Origin: Monosporascus cannonballus
Lineage: Eukaryota; Ascomycota; Sordariomycetes; Xylariales
Direction of reading: 5' to 3'
Assembly (NCBI GenBank): GCA_004154925.1
Contig: QJNS01000164.1
Location: forward strand, 113,513-177,512
Length of the DNA: 64,000 nt
Shown: piece by piece, positions 59,220-64,000 of the stretch
Layout of the letters: the number at the start of each line of letters is the position of its first letter
How positions within the stretch are numbered: the first letter of the stretch is position 1
The notes under the pieces: model-generated
Database searches by the model: none
Seen by the model: the letters and a program-made list of their open reading frames with translations, nothing else
What the model was told of the DNA's origin: nothing
Translations under genes and position numbers: made by a program

Positions 59220-59593
59220 TATAACGGCTAAAAAGTTTAACTAATTATTAAACCTTAATTATACGGATTTATATTAACAGAAATATCGTAGGACTTTATA
59301 ATAATAAAATAACTTAATTACGTTTCGTAATACTAAAAATACCTTAAGTAACGATATTATATTACAAACTAAAGTTATTTAAATTATGGAAATAATAAGC
59401 ATATATATCTTTTTTCCTTTTAGCTTAATCACCTATAATTACGCAGCCGGTAGTAATCCCGATTACTTAGGATCATCTTTGATTACTGGTAATCACCAGC
59501 TTGGCAATAATCACTATTACGTAATTCGGAGGGGTGGCCCGTATAATCCTTATCTGACCGTTTCTTGAGACAGAAGCTTGTTAGGTCGTAACA
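59220..59593 (-). repeat. Gypsy E 5' LTR (374 bp)
   Basis: TATAACGGC ... GGTCGTAACA on the plus strand. Pairs with 52675-53048 by length and module, and is more decayed. Confidence 0.9.
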
Positions 59594-59598
59594 TTAGC

Positions 59599-59878
59599 AG
59601 CTTTACAAATTATACACCTCGTTAATTTTATAGTGTTTTTTAAGCTTATGGTCCGGGAAATTTTATTTAATATGCGAACGAAAAACGATTTTAGGATTTA
59701 ACAATTCGCGTTAAAAGTATTATAGGAAGCGGCGGAAGATAAATTGATTACGTTATTTTCTAGCAGTAACTTTTATCCGATTTATGCGAAAAAAGTTATT
59801 ATTTATCCAAAGGATTTCGATCTCGCCAAATAAATTTGTAAGTAAATAGACTTAAAGTTTTTTTCTAATATCGCATAA
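59599..59878 (+). pseudogene. Histone H3-type histone-fold pseudogene, C-terminal exon
   Basis: From about 59645 one frame, broken only by TAA/TAG at glutamine-type positions, reads LMVREI, DFRI*QFALKVL*EAAE, LITLFSSSNFYPIYAKKV, IIYPKDFDLAK. This matches the H3 histone fold in order without gaps: LVREI, then the 'RFQ..A..ALQEA.E' helix, 'LFEDTNLCAIHAKRVTI', and 'MPKDIQLARRI'. The stretch between VREI and the RIQ-type residues is about two residues longer than in canonical H3, a feature seen in centromeric H3 variants, and 'EAAE' is also common there. A one-base frame change is needed near 59640-59650 to join the preceding helix. RIP-type stops make it non-functional as it stands. The gene was split by gypsy E near its splice acceptor. 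Confidence 0.72.
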
Positions 59879-60245
59879 TAAATATGACGTATTTCTTTAA
59901 CGAAAAAAAGTTTACCCGAATTTTAGCCGGAATTTTTTAAGTAAGTTAATTGCATATATATTTTGTAAATCTTCTTTTAATTTATTTATTAAGTACCAAA
60001 TTTTCGTTTATAACGTATTTTTATTATATAATAAAATATTTATATCGTTTGTTTATATTTTTAATCGTATGAATAATACGATAAAAAACCTAATATTTAT
60101 AATTAATTTACAGTAAATATTATAATAAATAAAATATTATTTTCTTTTGAGTTATAGGTATTAATCCAAAATATAAATATACCGTATTTCCGATATAATA
60201 CGTATTAATTTTCGTATTAATCGATATCTTATTATATTTAGCATA
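59879..60245. other. AT-rich spacer
   Basis: No reading frame of note. Near 60203-60230 the sequence CGTATTAATTTTCGTATTAA occurs; it recurs downstream of the next ORF at about 60544-60564. Confidence 0.45.
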
Positions 60246-60527
60246 ATGTCGGCTTCCGAAGGAAATAATAATAAACTTTTTCGCAAGCGTCATAAACTCG
60301 ACGACGCGTTTTCAAGTAATAAACATACTGCAAAAGCGCGAAATCGCAACGAAAAACTTCTTCGTAAAAATCCTAACAAAAAGGCCGTGAAAAATGCTCA
60401 GCAAATATTGCGAACCAAAATTCGCCGCGATAAAACGGCTTGGAATAAAACACACCTCGAACTAGACCTTATTATCCAAAATAAAGCCTATAGAAACGTT
60501 ATAAATACCGCTAATAATTTGTTATAA
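60246..60527 (+). CDS. Small basic protein, 93 aa, unidentified
   Basis: An uninterrupted ORF starts at ATG 60246 (context AGCATAATGTC) and ends at TAA 60527. The product is very basic and hydrophilic (LFRKRHKLDD, AKARNRNEKLLRKNPNKK), then helical with TKIRRDKTAWNKTHLELDL, with no signal peptide or membrane segment. It could bind nucleic acid, but no motif proves it. It has normal-looking amino-acid composition and many CpG-containing codons although it lies in RIP-decayed DNA, and it is flanked by near-identical 20-base direct repeats. It could be a recently arrived gene, the tail of a longer decayed gene, or a spared stretch. Confidence 0.4.
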   Translation: MSASEGNNNKLFRKRHKLDDAFSSNKHTAKARNRNEKLLRKNPNKKAVKNAQQILRTKIRRDKTAWNKTHLELDLIIQNKAYRNVINTANNLL

Positions 60528-62176
60528 GTTCCGCTTTTAATATCGTATTAATTTTCGTATTAATTACTCTTAGTCGTTTATAAAACAAATATTTTAAGTA
60601 ATTTGCGGCTTAATACAATATCGACCTCAAATTACATTTTGGTATAATGAAAACGGTTATAGAAAATTCGAACTAGTTATTTTATGAACTTCTTAGTTTA
60701 AATAATAATTTTCCATAGACGTCCGTTAATATAGAATATAAATTTTTTCCAGAAAAAAAGCTTTCGAGAAACGAACAAATTGTTTTATTATAATAGAATA
60801 ATACGGTCCGCTATTATCTTTATTTTCTAAAGTTCTAAAATAAATTAATGCTGGTAATTAACGATACGCTACATACCATGGCCGAAAAATTTTCTAAGCT
60901 ATTAGTACTTACTTTAGATAAATTTAACGTTATACTGTCGATTGTAAAAAAGGAAAATCCTTTTTATTATTATTTTCTTAGTTTCTTTTTTTTAATTTTT
61001 TACTTTTTTAAATATTTAATTAATATTTCTTAAATATTTAGCCGTAAACTTAAGCTTAACCTATATTCTAACTCGGCATTTTTATATACGAAATATTTTG
61101 CCCGAATAATTACTAACTTAATCGTAAAACATGTCGAACGAAAGGCGCCTTTGTTAAAACATAAGAATTATAATATTCTCGCTAAGTAACGGTCGTTGAT
61201 AAGCTGATTAATACGTAAATTAGTACGTATATTCGGTATTAACTTAATTTATAATATTAATTATTTTATGCTTATATTTTTTGCGTCAAATCTTTTCAAA
61301 AGCCCTTATAAATTTATATTATAATGTTAAACAAAGCTTTTATTATATACGTAATAAGAATCTGATATCCGAAATTAGGTTAGACATCTTTGATTTTATT
61401 TGCAGCGAAAAGATGGATAACGTTTGGGTTACCCATATTTTTTATTATTTTTGCTATTTTGCAGATTTTCGTCTCTGGATAGCGGATAATGAAAAGGAGC
61501 TCCTGACTAATTTTATTAAATTTTACTATTTCGATATTACAGCCTAGAAAAAGTTATTTTCTCGTGTAGCGAACAAATTCAAATTATGTTTCCGGTTTTA
61601 TAAGCTCCGATAAGCTAATTACTTACTTATTTTATTAACGTACCAATTTTCGTATTAATATATTTTTTTCGCCTTAGTTCGAAATATAAATTTCGTTATT
61701 TTAATTACTTTCTAAAAGTACTTTCGTATTTTTAGCTTACGGTTACCGCAATGTTAAAAGTAATTTCTTTCGGTTATAATGTTCGTAAGCTTCGTAAGTC
61801 TTGGTCGCCTTGTTTTCCTAGCCCGGCTTGGTTTTGAAATAATACGGTAATGCGAGAGCTCGAAAAAGCCGTTTTTCGTTCGACTTTTAGGGAAAAAGTG
61901 AAGTTGGCGATAACATTAATATACATCTCGAAAATTTTTCCGATTGCTCCTAAGGTATTCGTTAATAATTTTTTTTCAAACGTATATTTGTTTAATTTAC
62001 AAAATATAATAGATTAAGTAATTTGGCCAAATTGGGCAATTCGTAATTCATTTTGCTTGATTTATAAGACAGGGCGATTATTACGCAGATTAGTACGCAT
62101 TTAATGGTAATTTTGCTATTAAAGTAAATGAAATTTTTAGTTCGCTATGTTTTAGCATTATTATAATTTTTACCTA
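60528..62176 (+). other. AT-rich gene-like decayed DNA, several short open stretches
   Basis: Plus-strand open stretches at 60848-61033, 61281-61547 (with DFRLWIADNEKELLTNFIKFY) and from about 61751 (ATG, LRKSWSPCFPSPAWF) look more protein-like than random AT-rich DNA, but they have no domain I recognise. The motif ATTTTCGTATTAAT recurs at about 61649-61662. None shows LTRs, terminal repeats or transposase motifs. They may be remnants of host genes or of an unidentified element together with the H3-like gene. Confidence 0.35.
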
Positions 62177-62303
62177 ATGGGTACCCGTGAGTGGTTAGCT
62201 CGTGGGTGGGTAATCGTGGATATTTTTGAAAAAATGCCAAGACTACCTACGGTTACCCACCCACGGTCGTGGGTAGTCCGTAGATACCCTTTGGGTACCC
62301 ATT
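62177..62303. repeat. 127-bp imperfect inverted repeat with GGGTACCC ends
   Basis: The outer arms ATGGGTACCC (left) and GGGTACCCAT (right) and the inner GTGGGTGGGTAATCGTGG versus CTACGGTTACCCACCCACGG form an imperfect palindrome. It is GC-rich against an AT-rich left flank. Probably a miniature inverted-repeat element. No coding capacity. Confidence 0.6.
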
Positions 62304-62326
62304 GCAAACTCTACAGTGAGTGATAC

Positions 62327-62521
62327 TGTGAGAATACAGCTTCTATGGGGCTGCGGCTGGTATCCGACCAGCCACAGACCCACGCGCCAGTACAAATAAC
62401 CATCTGGCAGCTAGTAAGAAACGCCAGATAGAAGTAACCTAATACATTCACTTCTTGGAATCTGCTCTACGGCTGGTCGGAGATCACCTCACCCCAGCTC
62501 ACAGCTGTCCATTATCTTACA
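62327..62521 (+). repeat. Repeat X2: intact small LTR-like element (195 bp)
   Basis: Begins TGTGAGAATACAGC and ends CATTATCTTACA, with perfect GATAC duplications at 62322-62326 and 62522-62526. The TG...CA ends and 5-bp duplication fit a solo LTR. It is the uninterrupted reference for X1. Confidence 0.8.
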
Positions 62522-62753
62522 GATACAAGACCACATAAGCCTATACGAATATATGAGGCTTTACATTTTCAGGGTTTAACAAGTGACATCGAAAATCCTT
62601 TTTGCCAACGGCAGATCAGGATCTTAGTTCCATCACCATGAGCACCACTAATAGACTATTCCCATTGGGGCGGTTTTTACTTATGGCTATCATATTGTCT
62701 GCAGTTATCACGCTCATGATTAAGTATAGAAGATTAAATCCTGTGATACAATG
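62522..62753. other. Downstream region of the FunK1 gene
   Basis: GC-balanced, beyond the stop codon of the minus-strand kinase gene. It probably holds its 3' UTR. The plus-strand ORF 62602-62820 overlaps the kinase end and is likely chance. Confidence 0.4.
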
Positions 62754-64000
62754 CTATCCGTCCGCCAACACCTCGGGGTCCTTTCGGGCCTCGCGAAGGA
62801 TTGCCTTCATAGAAGAATAAAGCTCCGGCTCCGGCCTCTTCCACCTCTTACCGTTTGGGAATACCTTCCTCCGGAGTCTATTAACCCATGGGATTAATGG
62901 CCGGTAGTATAACGTGAAATTGTTATCCGCCGTCTTAAGGAAATCCTCTTCGTCAGCAATCTCGCCCTTTTTGGACCGGACCAGCTTATTATCACTTTCA
63001 TAATTCCAGCTCTCAAACTCAGTTGACCCAATATCTTTGCCTGGTCCATTGTAATGAATGCATATCCAGAACAGCACCCAGAAGAATGACTCGAGATCGT
63101 GCATGAAGGAATGCTGCTCGCCTAGAAGCGCCCCAATTGCCATGAAAGCCCTCGTGCCAGTCTTTCCTTTTGCTCCCGAGGCGGATTCTCGTTGTTCTTT
63201 GATAGCGAGGTCAAGGTCAATCAAGAACCAAGGCCAGGAAGGGTTATCGTCCTCATTGATCATGAGATTGTTGATCGAGATGTCTCTATGGAGGAAGCCT
63301 GCCCTGCGCAAAGACTCGTGCCCTTCAATACAGCCCTCTAGCGCGGCAAGCAGAGCCGCTCGAGAGCTGGCCTTGTAGATTGGTGTTCCGTAGTCACGAA
63401 GAATGACACGCCGATGTATCCGATTTGACAGAGCATTACTGTCAGCCTTCGTTGGAGATGCCGAACAAGATCGCTTGCTGGGCGGCAGAGGGGCGCCAGT
63501 TTGACTAGACGATCGCTTTACGCCAGCAGCGTTGCTTTTCCGGTTTTTACGCGGAGCGTTAACCGTATTCGTACTTGGCGAAAGAACCGATCGTTCCGGC
63601 CGATAATTATTCGCCTCCATAATATTCAACCCTTCTCGAACGCTATTTCGGATATCGTCGACTTTGCCGCGGACAAACACAGTCTCGTGGTGATAGTACC
63701 GAGCCACGTTAACGACACCTTTATCAGTCGCCTCTTTTAATAACTCGCCTTCTTCTTCCCGTTCCGTATACTGCCAGGAATCCTTAATTACGAACGGCGT
63801 CTGCGGGTCTTCTTCGCGATAGGCTTTCCAGCAAGTAGTTGCCCGGCCGGCAATGCAAGGCGCTCGTTTCATCAGCTTGTCAATAACGAGTCGCTCTGTT
63901 TGGCCCTTTCGTTTGATCGTAATGAATTGCCGGCCGTCCTTTTTGATAATCGTAAGGTCGAAACCGAGGTCTTCTTCATGCATCCAAAGAAACCCGAGGA
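62754..64000 (-). CDS. FunK1-type fungal protein kinase, 5' end beyond the window
   Basis: A minus-strand ORF with stop at 62754-62756 is open to the window edge; the ATG at 63983 gives 409 residues but the frame continues upstream. It matches the fungal-specific FunK1 kinase family. Counting from that Met, FVIKDSW (Lys67) and EGELLKEA (Glu79) are the likely ATP-site Lys/Glu pair; HRDISINN (232-239) is the catalytic loop; DLD (256-258) stands where kinases have DFG; GTRAFMAIGAL (276-286) is the activation-segment end. A basic Ser-rich insert (about 128-190) separates the N- and C-lobes. The first residues (EEDLGFD) resemble the internal 'EELGLN' segment of longer family members, so the true start is probably outside the window. 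No RIP-type stops and normal composition. FunK1 genes are often expanded and repeat-associated; the substrate is unknown. Confidence 0.88.
   Translation of the reverse strand, partial: LGFLWMHEEDLGFDLTIIKKDGRQFITIKRKGQTERLVIDKLMKRAPCIAGRATTCWKAYREEDPQTPFVIKDSWQYTEREEEGELLKEATDKGVVNVARYYHHETVFVRGKVDDIRNSVREGLNIMEANNYRPERSVLSPSTNTVNAPRKNRKSNAAGVKRSSSQTGAPLPPSKRSCSASPTKADSNALSNRIHRRVILRDYGTPIYKASSRAALLAALEGCIEGHESLRRAGFLHRDISINNLMINEDDNPSWPWFLIDLDLAIKEQRESASGAKGKTGTRAFMAIGALLGEQHSFMHDLESFFWVLFWICIHYNGPGKDIGSTEFESWNYESDNKLVRSKKGEIADEEDFLKTADNNFTLYYRPLIPWVNRLRRKVFPNGKRWKRPEPELYSSMKAILREARKDPEVLADG

Larger units (their letters stand above)
52675..59593 (-). mobile_element. Gypsy element E: complete Ty3/gypsy, minus strand, inside the H3-like gene
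   Basis: LTRs 52675-53048 and 59220-59593 (374 bp each) share one module. A perfect target duplication TTAGC lies at 52670-52674 and 59594-59598. In minus-strand sense: gag start at 59184, decayed zinc knuckle near 58.17 kb, pol N-terminal piece 57857-57675, RT near 55.95 kb (YFDN for YLDD), integrase core 54720-54511, chromodomain end near 53.76 kb, then the opposite-strand ORF (53129-53745), a purine-rich tract (53049-53066) and 3' LTR. Heavily RIP-decayed. Confidence 0.92.

Noticed and set aside
62602..62820. 72-codon plus-strand ORF with a hydrophobic segment next to FunK1
   Set aside because: Overlaps the 3' end of the kinase gene in antisense and has no homology signal I can recognise.

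Overview
This is a repeat-rich, AT-rich stretch of a filamentous ascomycete (Pezizomycotina) genome. The evidence is eukaryotic genes with short GT-AG introns, a fungal rhodopsin-domain (Pth11-like) gene, a FunK1 kinase, Fot1/pogo, Ty1/copia and Ty3/gypsy transposons, and pervasive decay of the kind made by repeat-induced point mutation (RIP). In the decayed parts CAG/CAA codons have become TAG/TAA, TGC/TGT codons have become TAC/TAT, and TpA steps are in excess. I cannot name the species.

Layout. 1-4.4 kb: AT-rich decayed DNA, unidentified apart from one coding-like patch. 4.4-5.58 kb: a pogo-like transposase remnant, cut by gypsy element A (5.58-13.08 kb, minus strand), which itself holds a complete 1.93-kb Fot1-like element. 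13.08-24.57 kb: a stack of small TG...CA elements and two copia elements, one inserted inside the LTR of the other. 24.57-25.85 kb: a gypsy pol fragment. 25.86-32.57 kb: gypsy element B (plus strand) with two unlike LTRs. 32.57-33.78 kb: a gypsy gag + 5' LTR piece (C). 34.39-34.46 kb: degenerate telomere-like hexamers. 34.5-38.6 kb: a GC-balanced island with one six-exon membrane-protein gene. 38.85-44.67 kb: an inverted-repeat element split by a third copia element. 44.86-52.21 kb: gypsy element D with a young solo LTR in its gag. 52.2-62.2 kb: a decayed histone H3-like gene split by gypsy element E, then further decayed gene-like DNA with one intact 93-codon ORF. 62.75-64 kb: a FunK1 kinase gene running off the window.

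How it fits together. Nearly everything is mobile DNA and its history can be read from target-site duplications: copia P1 sits in P2 (TGTAT), P2 in small LTR X (AATAC), copia Q in an inverted-repeat element (CGTCC), gypsy E in the histone-like gene (TTAGC), a solo LTR in D (GGTTT), and Fot1-like Pogo2 in A (TA). The two features most worth attention both belong to the gypsy family. First, every longer copy carries, between the chromodomain end of pol and the 3' LTR, an opposite-strand ORF encoding a Zn(II)2Cys6-type cysteine cluster followed by a charged helical region. Second, the LTRs share conserved flanks but each element has its own short repeat module at one fixed place, between a TTACGT(A/G)AC motif and a TATA-like stretch.
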